This document shows positions 7,002 through 13,998 of a DNA stretch of 37,946 nt, piece after piece. The translations under genes and the position numbers were made by a program. The stretch is from Paenibacillus caui (GTDB lineage Bacteria > Bacillota > Bacilli > Paenibacillales > Paenibacillaceae). How positions within the stretch are numbered: position 1 is the stretch's first letter; every line of letters starts with the position of its first letter. The stretch is from positions 1 through 37,946 of the forward strand of contig NZ_JAIOGQ010000037.1 in assembly GCF_019904135.1 (NCBI RefSeq). Direction: 5' to 3'. Under the pieces are notes generated by a model. It did not search any database. It saw only the letters and a list, made by a program, of their open reading frames with translations, and was not told where the DNA came from.

Positions 7002-7871
7002 TCAGGCCTCATTTTCTTTCAGATGCTTCATAATCAGAACAAACACATAAATGACAACGACGTTAAAGAGGGGAAACAGCGCCACTTCGGCGAGCCTTAT
7101 TTTCACCCCCGCAAAGGCCAGAGCGATAATCATGGCTGTTATAGCCGTCAGCATCGTAATTCCTTTCATAATAATGACCGAACCAAGCAAATACCCGAAC
7201 GGATGGCGCCTTAGAAATAGAATCCCAGACAGCGTTCCGGCAGGAACGACAAAACCCAGATCCATGGCCTGAATGACTAACGTTGTATAATGCTCCAAGC
7301 CGAAAGGAATCGTGCCGTTGATCAACGGGGGAACGATTTTCGAAACCCACATCAGCAAAACTGCGACAGATAGAAACAAAAGGAAGCTGCCGATAAACCC
7401 GGTGGGCAGTTTCGGGCTGAAGTATGAACCGATTTTCCCCAAATCAAACGACATCAGTGATAGCGTAAAAGCAAATAACGCGGCAGACATCAATGCTACA
7501 TAGACGAGAAAAAAAGGATTATACTCGGCAAGAAATGCGTACGAGATATATGTATACAGAAAATATCCCAACGTTCCCGTAAGCAGCAGTCTTCCTTTGA
7601 GGGAACCTTTTCTCGAAAAATACAACGCTATATTCAGCAGAGGCAAACCGAGCGCTAACGTAACGATATCCTGACCTATCATTTGCGCGGCCGCTGATAC
7701 GGAATCATTTTTGTACAAGCCCTTGCCGTATAGGTGTACAATCTCACCACGAAAAGAGGTGATGGAATAAGGGCCTTGTCCTGAATTGAAGAAAATTCCA
7801 TAGGCTGCCGCGGTAAACGACAAAATGCTAATGCCCAGAACCAGCCAGTTGATTGACGTTTTATACTTCAC
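7002..7871 (-). CDS. Hypothetical multi-pass membrane protein (289 aa)
   Basis: About eight hydrophobic segments span the whole protein, starting at residues 8-28 (WLVLGISILSFTAAAYGIFF). I do not recognise the family, and there are no obvious catalytic or nucleotide-binding motifs. The start is taken as the GTG at 7871, which overlaps the stop of the upstream TetR gene as GTGA and has GGGGGAG about five bases before it; this arrangement indicates translational coupling. Reading further upstream only adds a tail that is antisense-like sequence in the TetR frame. It lies in one operon with the TetR gene before it and the flavodoxin gene 46 bases after it. Confidence 0.78.
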   Translation of the reverse strand: MKYKTSINWLVLGISILSFTAAAYGIFFNSGQGPYSITSFRGEIVHLYGKGLYKNDSVSAAAQMIGQDIVTLALGLPLLNIALYFSRKGSLKGRLLLTGTLGYFLYTYISYAFLAEYNPFFLVYVALMSAALFAFTLSLMSFDLGKIGSYFSPKLPTGFIGSFLLFLSVAVLLMWVSKIVPPLINGTIPFGLEHYTTLVIQAMDLGFVVPAGTLSGILFLRRHPFGYLLGSVIIMKGITMLTAITAMIIALAFAGVKIRLAEVALFPLFNVVVIYVFVLIMKHLKENEA

Positions 7872-8515
7872 GCTGCTCCCCCGCCTTTGGACGACTGACT
7901 TTGCATGATCCCGTCGGCCATCATCGTAATATGCTGCTCGATCAGACTGTTCTTTTGCTGCTCCGGAAGATCGTTCTCGATCATCATGCGGATAATGAGA
8001 CCGAACGTTGCGGTCCAAATGACTTGCGCCCTAAGCTCAATCTCCTGTTCTCCAGACGGCACCGTTTGATAAATCCGTTTCAGGTTTCCGCACAGCATTT
8101 GCAAGGCCTGTCTTTTGGCGGAGGAACCTTCCTGCAAAACAGAGGTATGCGCCAAGATCGCCGGGGAATCGTTCAGCATCATATACTTATACTCTTCCGG
8201 GTTGTTTAGCGCCGACGCAATGTAGGTTCGCAGCCCCTCCTTCAATTGCAGCAGCGGTTCATCCTCCGGACTATTTGAGGCATCGAGCGATTTGATCATT
8301 TCTTGATAGCCCTGCTTCATGATTTGATTGATGATGTCGTCCTTATCCCGAAAATAATGGTATATAATCGCAGGGGAGTACTCCATTTTTCGGGCTATTT
8401 TTCGGATCGATACCTGTTTGACGCCTTCCGAAATCATAATCTCGCGTGCAGCCTGTAAAATGAATTGCCGTTTTTCTTCCCTTTCCCGTTCCTTGCGCTC
8501 CTTTATGCCCATCAT
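7868..8515 (-). CDS. TetR/AcrR-family transcriptional regulator
   Basis: The 215-residue protein has the TetR helix-turn-helix near residues 18-65 (FILQAAREIMISEGVKQVS and RKIARKMEYSPAIIYHYF). The N-terminus is rich in charged residues (KERKEREREEKRQ). AAGGGG lies about seven bases before the ATG at 8515; the next codon is also ATG, so the exact start could be one codon later. It is the first gene of the operon with the membrane protein and flavodoxin, which suggests autoregulation of the operon through repeats near its own promoter. It is divergent from the EamA transporter gene, 247 bases away. Confidence 0.85.
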   Translation of the reverse strand: MMGIKERKEREREEKRQFILQAAREIMISEGVKQVSIRKIARKMEYSPAIIYHYFRDKDDIINQIMKQGYQEMIKSLDASNSPEDEPLLQLKEGLRTYIASALNNPEEYKYMMLNDSPAILAHTSVLQEGSSAKRQALQMLCGNLKRIYQTVPSGEQEIELRAQVIWTATFGLIIRMMIENDLPEQQKNSLIEQHITMMADGIMQSQSSKGGGAA

Positions 8516-8541
8516 ATAAATCCCCTTTTAAGCAAATTTTG

Positions 8542-8577
8542 AACACTGATTATAAGTTAAACACTGTTCGACACAAT
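8542..8577 (-). promoter_or_regulatory. Promoter of the TetR-membrane-flavodoxin operon with candidate operator
   Basis: On the minus strand TATAAT (8549-8554) and TTGTGT (8571-8576) form a -10/-35 pair with a 16-base spacer. The heptamer AACACTG occurs twice as a direct repeat, at 8542-8548 and 8560-8566, flanking the -10 box. The outer sequences GAACACTG and CACTGTTC also form an inverted repeat with one mismatch. Binding here would block the operon that encodes the regulator. Confidence 0.5.
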
Positions 8578-8681
8578 CTAATATTACTGCTTTTTTTCAC
8601 AAATAAAAACTACCTGCAAATGATTTCACAAAATATACAAATGGAGAACGGCTCCTAGAGGCTCGGAAGAAATGTCAAATC

Positions 8682-8709
8682 TTGTTTTTTGGAGGAGGCT
8701 TGTTATACT
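8682..8709 (+). promoter_or_regulatory. Candidate promoter of the EamA transporter gene
   Basis: TTGTTT at 8682-8687 and TATACT at 8704-8709 are 16 bases apart, and the transporter start follows about 50 bases later. The -35 box is weak, so the call is moderate. Confidence 0.4.
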
Positions 8710-8762
8710 AGCAACAGCACTTATGGAGATTGATTCACTTCAATGGAAAGTAGGGATTACCT

Positions 8763-9683
8763 GTGCCTCGCTCGCTATATTTTGCTTTACTCTCCCTCAG
8801 TCTGATTTGGGGAGGTTCTTTCTTCTTCATCAAAATACTGCTTCATGATTACGGACCATGGACGATTGCCTTCTTCAGGTCCGCTTTCGGATTGGCTGTC
8901 ATCATTGCCGTGATGCTCATTATGCGCAAGCCCTTTGACATCCGAAAGATCCGCTGGATTCCCATGGCCGTGATGGCCTTGATCAACACCGCCATTCCCT
9001 GGGCTTTCATCGGTTTCGCCGAGACGAAACTGACAAGCGGCATGGCATCGGTACTGAACGCAACAACGCCGCTGTGGACAGTCATCATCGGTGTTCTGTT
9101 TTTCGGGGCGGTAACGAACAGGCTGCAATGGTTGGGCATGATCATATCCCTAGCCGGTTTGCTTATCCTGGTCGGCGTTAATCCCGTTTCCATCATCTCG
9201 GTTGATCCATTGGGAGCAGCAGGTATGATTGCCGCAACACTCTGCTATGCGGTGGGATCCCACTTGTCCAAACGTCTGAAGGGCCTGTCGATGTACCAGG
9301 TCACCTTCGGCACCTTGATCTCCGCCATGATCGGAAGCGGCATCGTGGCCTTGCTGGTTGAACCGGACTCCCTCCTGCAGCTCCCGTCAGCCGTTAGTAT
9401 CAGCGCATTGATTGGCCTGGGGGTATTCGGCTCGGGCTTCGCCTATATTCTCTTTTACTTTCTGATCCAAAAGGGAAGTCCTGAATTTGCAACGATGGTT
9501 ACTTATCTGGTACCGGTCAGCGCCATTGTTTGGGGATATGCGCTCCTGAACGAAGATATCCATTGGAGCCTGTTGACCGGGCTGGCTTTCATTCTGGCAG
9601 GCGTATTCCTGGCTAGTAAAAAAAGCCCCCGAAAAGCGGACGGCTGTCATCCCCATCAGGCTCAATGGGAAAAAGAGGTTTAG
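8763..9683 (+). CDS. EamA-family (DMT superfamily) transporter
   Basis: The 306-residue protein shows ten membrane segments arranged as two EamA repeats, about residues 5-135 and 150-290. Landmarks are LIWGGSFFFIKILL at the start, the segment ETKLTSGMASVLNATTPLWTVIIG at the end of repeat one, and GSPEFATMVTYLVPVSAIVWGY in repeat two. Proteins of this family export amino acids, metabolites or drugs; the substrate cannot be inferred. The start is a GTG at 8763 with only a weak GTAGGG site upstream; ATGs further left are out of frame. It ends with a basic, hydrophilic tail. It appears to be transcribed alone. Confidence 0.87.
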   Translation: MPRSLYFALLSLSLIWGGSFFFIKILLHDYGPWTIAFFRSAFGLAVIIAVMLIMRKPFDIRKIRWIPMAVMALINTAIPWAFIGFAETKLTSGMASVLNATTPLWTVIIGVLFFGAVTNRLQWLGMIISLAGLLILVGVNPVSIISVDPLGAAGMIAATLCYAVGSHLSKRLKGLSMYQVTFGTLISAMIGSGIVALLVEPDSLLQLPSAVSISALIGLGVFGSGFAYILFYFLIQKGSPEFATMVTYLVPVSAIVWGYALLNEDIHWSLLTGLAFILAGVFLASKKSPRKADGCHPHQAQWEKEV

Positions 9684-9723
9684 CGGATAGCATCATTTTC
9701 TAAATCACTAACCTTCGTATTTG

Positions 9724-9834
9724 CTCATAGATTACGGAAATGGGTCATAGGATGAGGAGTAAGCAGGCCTTTCGGACAGCCGAAGATAAGTGGCATGTTT
9801 GAAGCCACCGCAGGCGCAAAGGGGGACATTTAAG
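9724..9834 (+). other. Structured leader of unknown class
   Basis: Several short complementary pairs occur between the EamA stop and the next start: CTCAT (9724-9728) with ATGAG (9752-9756), TTCGG (9771-9775) with CCGAA (9780-9784), and GTGGC (9790-9794) with GCCAC (9804-9808). The last two are adjacent hairpins. No terminator follows, and the sequence matches no riboswitch class that I know. It could control translation of the downstream gene, or the pairings could be chance. Confidence 0.25.
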
Positions 9835-10776
9835 TTGAATTTGAATCCGGATATTTTGCAGCAATGGGCCGAATTTAACGAACGAAAATGGAATTGCCGA
9901 ACGAGACGGGTTCAGTTTCGGGCACCGAACTCACCCGCTTACGGCGAAGCGTTGTTTTTTCTCAATCAACACGGGAAGCTGTATCTTCCGCCGCTCAACC
10001 CCTACCATCCGGTCCGTTTCCATTCCACGCCAACGGATAAAGTGATTAAGCTCGGCAGACAATGGCATGAAGTCGCCAAAACCATGATTCCTGAACTGCT
10101 TAAAGTAAGGGGAGCCGCCAGCTTCGTTTTCACACCGGATATCGTGGATATCCGCCCCTTTCTCTGGAACGGATTCAAAGCGGATATCAAATATACATAC
10201 TTGACGGATTTGCCTTATTCCATTGACCAGGCAGGCGCCAACGTTCGCAGAAAAATCAACAAAGCCGATGAGCAAGGGTACCGTTCGGCCAGAGCGTTCG
10301 ATATGACGGAAGTCTATCAATGTCTGCAGGGAACCGAATCCAGACAGGGCTTCAATTATCAGCTAAGCCCCGAGGATTTGAAAATGGCGCAGAGCCTGCT
10401 TGGAGAACAGGCCTTCCGCGCCTATGTTTGTTATTCTAAAGAGGGTGAGCCGGTGAGCGCCAATGTCATTATTATTTTGGACGACAACCGGCCATTCAAA
10501 TGGATCGCAGGCAGTAAAACAGAGCACTTGACCCAAGGAGTCGCCCAGCAAGTGGAGCTGTTTACCTTGCTCGACCTCGCTTCTTCCGGATTCAAAGAGT
10601 TCGATTTTGCCGGAGCCAATATCTCTTCTGTCGCCGCATCAAAAGCAAATTGGGGCGGTAGAATCACCCCTTATTATCTATTAAGAACCCCTGGATACAA
10701 GGAAGTGCTGCGCGCCGGACGGGATTGGCTCCGGTTTTCGGACGCCCGGAAGGTCAAATCGTCAGCTTCAAATTAA
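9835..10776 (+). CDS. FemAB/GNAT-like acyltransferase family protein
   Basis: The 313-residue protein resembles the Acetyltransf_6 (FemAB-like, BioF2) group. The C-terminal half has the pattern expected there: LGEQAFRAYVCYSKEGEPVSANVIIIL, then a substrate-side segment ending LLDLASSGFKEFDFAGAN, then FGG-like KANWGGRITPYY. The start is set at the TTG at 9835 because AAAGGGGG lies nine bases before it; an in-frame GTG at 9790 has no ribosome-binding site and falls inside a hairpin. The family includes aminoacyl and acyl transferases acting on cell-wall or capsule precursors. What this member modifies is unknown. It converges with the M20 peptidase gene. Confidence 0.72.
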   Translation: MNLNPDILQQWAEFNERKWNCRTRRVQFRAPNSPAYGEALFFLNQHGKLYLPPLNPYHPVRFHSTPTDKVIKLGRQWHEVAKTMIPELLKVRGAASFVFTPDIVDIRPFLWNGFKADIKYTYLTDLPYSIDQAGANVRRKINKADEQGYRSARAFDMTEVYQCLQGTESRQGFNYQLSPEDLKMAQSLLGEQAFRAYVCYSKEGEPVSANVIIILDDNRPFKWIAGSKTEHLTQGVAQQVELFTLLDLASSGFKEFDFAGANISSVAASKANWGGRITPYYLLRTPGYKEVLRAGRDWLRFSDARKVKSSASN

Positions 10777-10897
10777 GCGATGGGAGCAGCCCCCGCTCTT
10801 GCTGTAAGAACTGCCAAGAACCAGCCAGACAAGCCCTGCAACGAGCACAGGATTCCCCATCGCCTTTGGCCTCGGAGCATGTCATGCGCTCATTACT

Positions 10898-10927
10898 GCC
10901 GCTGCTTACCTTTTGCTAAGCAGCGGC
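10898..10927. terminator. Hairpin over the M20 peptidase stop codon
   Basis: A perfect eleven-base stem, GCCGCTGCTTA at 10898-10908 with TAAGCAGCGGC at 10917-10927, closes an eight-base loop. The TAA stop of the M20 peptidase (10906-10908) is the end of the stem. No T run follows on either strand, so ordinary rho-independent termination is doubtful; protection of mRNA 3' ends is another option. Confidence 0.4.
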
Positions 10928-12177
10928 TCCGTTACGTCTTCCAGACCAACGAGCCCCAGTATCGTTAGAAAAACCTTCTGTGCGCCCAAGTGCGCATCGG
11001 TCGGGTCATAATACTCATCCAGGGTATGACAGCCGCCAAAGTCCCCTCCTCCGCCAAGCGTTACGGCTGGAATGCCCAGATGGATCGGGATGTTCGAATC
11101 CGTGCTGCTTGCCCCCTCGAGCACGGGGTCAAACCCGATGGCGGAGGTTGCGCCTGCAGCGGCCTGCACAATGACCGATTCCGGGTCTTGAGAACCTGCC
11201 GGACGGTCGCCCACCTGCTCCGTCTCTACGGTAATCGCCCCGGCCTGGTCCCATCTCGCGTTCTCTTCTTCCGCCGCATTCCTGATGATCGCTAGAGCTT
11301 CTTCCTCCAGCTTCAGCAATTCCTCCTGGGAAGTGGAACGCAAATCCAATACCATTTCCCCGGCCTCCGCGATCGTGTTCACAGACGTTCCGCCATGAAT
11401 CAACCCTACGTTAAAGGTTGTTTTCGGGTTGTCCGGCGTCTTTAGATCCGCTATCTTGGCAATCGCCCGCCCTAATGCATGAATCGGACTTGGCGTCCCG
11501 AAATCGCCAAAGCTGTGTCCTCCCGGTCCCTTAAAAGTAATTTTGTATCTTTTGCTGCCCGTAGCCAAATAAGTAATCCGGTCCGGCTCGCCCGGCTCTA
11601 CGGAAATAAACCCGTCAATATCGTTCCTGCTGCCAAACAGCCCCTTTACGCCACGCAAATCCCCTAGACCTTCTTCACCGACCGTCGCCCCGATGATCAG
11701 ATCGCCTTTCGTGCGAATGCCGGCGTGGTTCAAGGCTCTTACCAGGCTAAGCACAACAGCCAAGCCTCTGCCGTCATCAGAAATGCCCGGTGCGTAGATT
11801 TTCCCGTCTCTTCTTTGCGCGACTGTATTTGTCCCTGCCGGAAAAACCGTATCCAGATGGGCGCATACGACCAGCGACGGGCCGTCACCGGTTCCGGCAC
11901 GAACGCCAAAAACATTGCCAACCTCGTCCGTTGTAATATCCTTGATCCCCAGCTCCTCAAGCCTTTTTTTATAGTAGGCCCCCCTCGTTTCCTCCTTGAA
12001 AGTCGGCGCCTCAATGGCTGTAAGCTCAATTTGCTCCTCTGTCGTTCGGTCGTTATCTTCCTGCAAAAAATCCAGCCCCTGCTTAACCTCGAGGGTAGAC
12101 AAAAGGCGCTCGAAAAGCTCCTTCACCTGGCTTGCGACAACGTATTTTTCTTCATCTGATTCCAGCTTTTGATTCAT
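10906..12177 (-). CDS. M20-family metallopeptidase
   Basis: The 423-residue protein has the M20 di-zinc site: H107 and D109 in CAHLDTVFP, the bridging Asp in GISDDGRG (about 134-135), the catalytic E168-E169 in VGEEGLGD, and a late His in GGCHTLDEYY (about 390). A lid/dimerisation domain with PGGHSFGDFGTPSPIHALGRAI sits in the middle. This is the PepT/DapE-like group of aminopeptidases and deacylases; exact substrate unknown. The start at 12177 (MNQKLESDEE) is chosen because AGGAGG lies nine bases before it; an ATG 21 bases earlier overlaps that site. It follows the S9 peptidase remnant by 22 bases and probably shared a transcript with it as a peptide-degradation pair. Confidence 0.87.
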   Translation of the reverse strand: MNQKLESDEEKYVVASQVKELFERLLSTLEVKQGLDFLQEDNDRTTEEQIELTAIEAPTFKEETRGAYYKKRLEELGIKDITTDEVGNVFGVRAGTGDGPSLVVCAHLDTVFPAGTNTVAQRRDGKIYAPGISDDGRGLAVVLSLVRALNHAGIRTKGDLIIGATVGEEGLGDLRGVKGLFGSRNDIDGFISVEPGEPDRITYLATGSKRYKITFKGPGGHSFGDFGTPSPIHALGRAIAKIADLKTPDNPKTTFNVGLIHGGTSVNTIAEAGEMVLDLRSTSQEELLKLEEEALAIIRNAAEEENARWDQAGAITVETEQVGDRPAGSQDPESVIVQAAAGATSAIGFDPVLEGASSTDSNIPIHLGIPAVTLGGGGDFGGCHTLDEYYDPTDAHLGAQKVFLTILGLVGLEDVTEPLLSKR

Positions 12178-12199
12178 GCAAATCATCCTCCTGTACATG

Positions 12200-12668
12200 C
12201 TAATTCAGGTGTAAATGACGGCTGAACAACTCCACCGTCGTCCGGTGCATCGTAATATGATTGGCCAATTTCTCGGTTTGGTGTCCTTCATCTTCGAAGA
12301 CGATCAATTCGACTTCCTGCTTCCGGCTCCGCATATCGTTCACAAGCTGCTCCGCTTCGCTGACCGGCACGCGGGTGTCGTTTCTGCCGTGAAAAACAAG
12401 CAGCGGAGCTATTATTTTCGCCGAGTGGTTGAGGGGCGCGATTTCATCAAAGAATTCGCGGATCTCCTTTAGGAGAATGGTGTATACTTAATATCCGGTC
12501 GTCCGCCTGTGCGAACGGGACGGGCTGTTGCTGCTCATCCAGAGTCCAAACCTGGGGAATGCCGGTCATTTTCGAGAAAAATGTCCACGCGTTCCGGGTT
12601 GGGATCGCCTTCGGCTGATAGGCGGCTTTTACCGTTAAATAGTCCAGCAGAAGCTCATGGTCACTCAT
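12200..12668 (-). pseudogene. S9 (prolyl oligopeptidase-type) peptidase with central deletion
   Basis: The start (ATG 12668, with AAGGAGG upstream) encodes an N-terminal propeller opening: MSDHELLLDYLTVKAAYQPK through ADDRILSIHHSPKGD. The frame then ends at 12447. In another frame the sequence resumes as REFFDEIAPLNHSAKIIAPL, LLVFHGRNDTRVPVSEAEQL and EDEGHQTEKL, and ends at 12200. That is the C-terminal end of the alpha/beta hydrolase domain, with the catalytic Asp and His regions. Everything between, including most of the propeller and the GxSxGG nucleophile, is missing. A deletion of several hundred codons joined near 12460 explains this. The remnant cannot be an active peptidase. Confidence 0.82.
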
Positions 12669-12740
12669 AAGTCAGCGACCTCCTTTTTCAGTAAAATGAT
12701 TTAGTAGACAATAATACTCCCAAAGAGATGAGGAATTAAA

Positions 12741-13613
12741 ATGGAAGTGCAGGTATATACGTTAAACGCTTTTGCGAAAGGGCAGCTCGGCGGGAATCCC
12801 GCAGGAGTAGTGCTGCATGCAGGCGTATTGTCCGAAGAGGACATGCAGAAGACCGCACAGATCATCGGTTTTTCCGAAACGGCCTTTATTGAAAAATCGG
12901 AGCAAGCCGACTTTAAAGTCAGGTATTTTACGCCGAATGCTGAGGTTGATTTATGCGGCCATGCCACTATTGCGGCTTTTTACCTGATGGGTTCCCAAAA
13001 ACGAATCGGTATCGGAACGTACAGCCTGGAGACGAAAGCCGGGCTGCTGGAAGTGAGTTTCGATGAAAACGGCGACGTATTTCTTGCCCAAGCACTTCCC
13101 CAATATTTCGAAGAGGCCGATAAGCAAAAAATAGCCGACTCCCTGCAGATTCGTCCGGATGAGCTGGCCGATGGGCTGCCCGTGCAGATCGTTTCAACGG
13201 GACTCCGGGATATTCTCGTTCCGGTCAAAAACAACAGGGTTTTAGAGCGGATCCAACCCGATTTTCGAAAAATCGAACGAGTCAGCAAATCATATAACGT
13301 GATCGGTTATCATGTTTTTACTCTGGATGCGTCCCAAGGGGCCGTTGCCAGATGCAGAAATTTTGCTCCTTTGTATGAGATACCGGAGGAAAGCGCAACA
13401 GGAACCTCGACCGGCGCGCTGCTCTGCTATTTGCACAAATATGGGAAGCTCCCGTCCGTTCATGCAAGCAGCTTCATTTTTGAACAAGGGTACTCGATGA
13501 ACCGCCCCTCCGAACTCAAAGCAAGACTGCGTGCAGATGAGAAGCAGCAGATCGTCAAAGTGCAAGTAGGCGGAACGGCCACCCGCATTAAGCTCCAAAC
13601 TATAAATATATGA
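12741..13613 (+). CDS. PhzF-family isomerase-like protein
   Basis: The 290-residue protein has the two-domain PhzF/DapF-like fold. Signatures are GGNPAGVV (17-24), the catalytic E46 in GFSETAF, RYFTPNAEVDLCGHATIA (61-78), and in the second half RNFAPLYEIPEESATGTSTG followed by SSFIFEQGYSM. Members isomerise or epimerise small acids; in phenazine producers PhzF acts on dihydro-hydroxyanthranilate, but no phenazine genes are present here, so the substrate is unknown. GAGGAA lies about eight bases before the ATG. It is divergent from the S9 peptidase remnant. Confidence 0.87.
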   Translation: MEVQVYTLNAFAKGQLGGNPAGVVLHAGVLSEEDMQKTAQIIGFSETAFIEKSEQADFKVRYFTPNAEVDLCGHATIAAFYLMGSQKRIGIGTYSLETKAGLLEVSFDENGDVFLAQALPQYFEEADKQKIADSLQIRPDELADGLPVQIVSTGLRDILVPVKNNRVLERIQPDFRKIERVSKSYNVIGYHVFTLDASQGAVARCRNFAPLYEIPEESATGTSTGALLCYLHKYGKLPSVHASSFIFEQGYSMNRPSELKARLRADEKQQIVKVQVGGTATRIKLQTINI

Positions 13614-13657
13614 AACTTGATATGACCGCGTTCCAACGCCGGATACCATGAACTTAC

Positions 13658-13828
13658 TTATTTCGACAAAACCTTCTTCATCTCCTCTATCAAACCTCGC
13701 TGCCTCCGCTGCAGAACGCCCACTGCCGTTAATAGAAATACTATCATAACCAGAAAAACCGTCAAATTTCCCCATGCCTGATAGAATCCGGTGCCAAGGA
13801 GGGGCCCCAGTAATCTGCCCAATCCAGG
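13658..13828 (-). pseudogene. MFS transporter C-terminal remnant
   Basis: An open minus-strand segment reads GRLLGPLLGTGFYQAWGN, then a hydrophobic helix LTVFLVMIVFLLTAVGVLQ, and a basic end RRQRGLIEEMKKVLSK before TAA. That is the usual last transmembrane helix and tail of a drug-efflux-type MFS protein. A TAG immediately upstream in frame (13829-13831) and the lack of any further MFS sequence show that only the 3' end remains. The A+T-rich GH32 gene region starts right after the break. Confidence 0.55.
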
Positions 13829-13998
13829 CTACTGAGGCAGTGCGATTAAGGGTAAAAAGTTCGACATTTATATTTAGAATATGACAAATTTGGACAAAAA
13901 CATAGAAATATTGTCTGTATCATTTGGCCGGAGAAACCGATAAATGTCTGAGTGAAGAGCTGCCGGAGTCAAAAAAACTGTGAGAGGAAGTGGATTTA

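Noticed and set aside
9724..9834. Possible glycine, cobalamin or Mn2+ riboswitch
   Set aside because: Short matches to parts of these consensus sequences were noticed, but the required conserved cores and helix order are absent, and no terminator follows.
10777..10905. Short hydrophobic minus-strand frame (MGNPVLVAGLVWLVLG...) between the convergent genes
   Set aside because: Thirty codons, no ribosome-binding site, no partner; it could be a gene remnant but nothing supports that.
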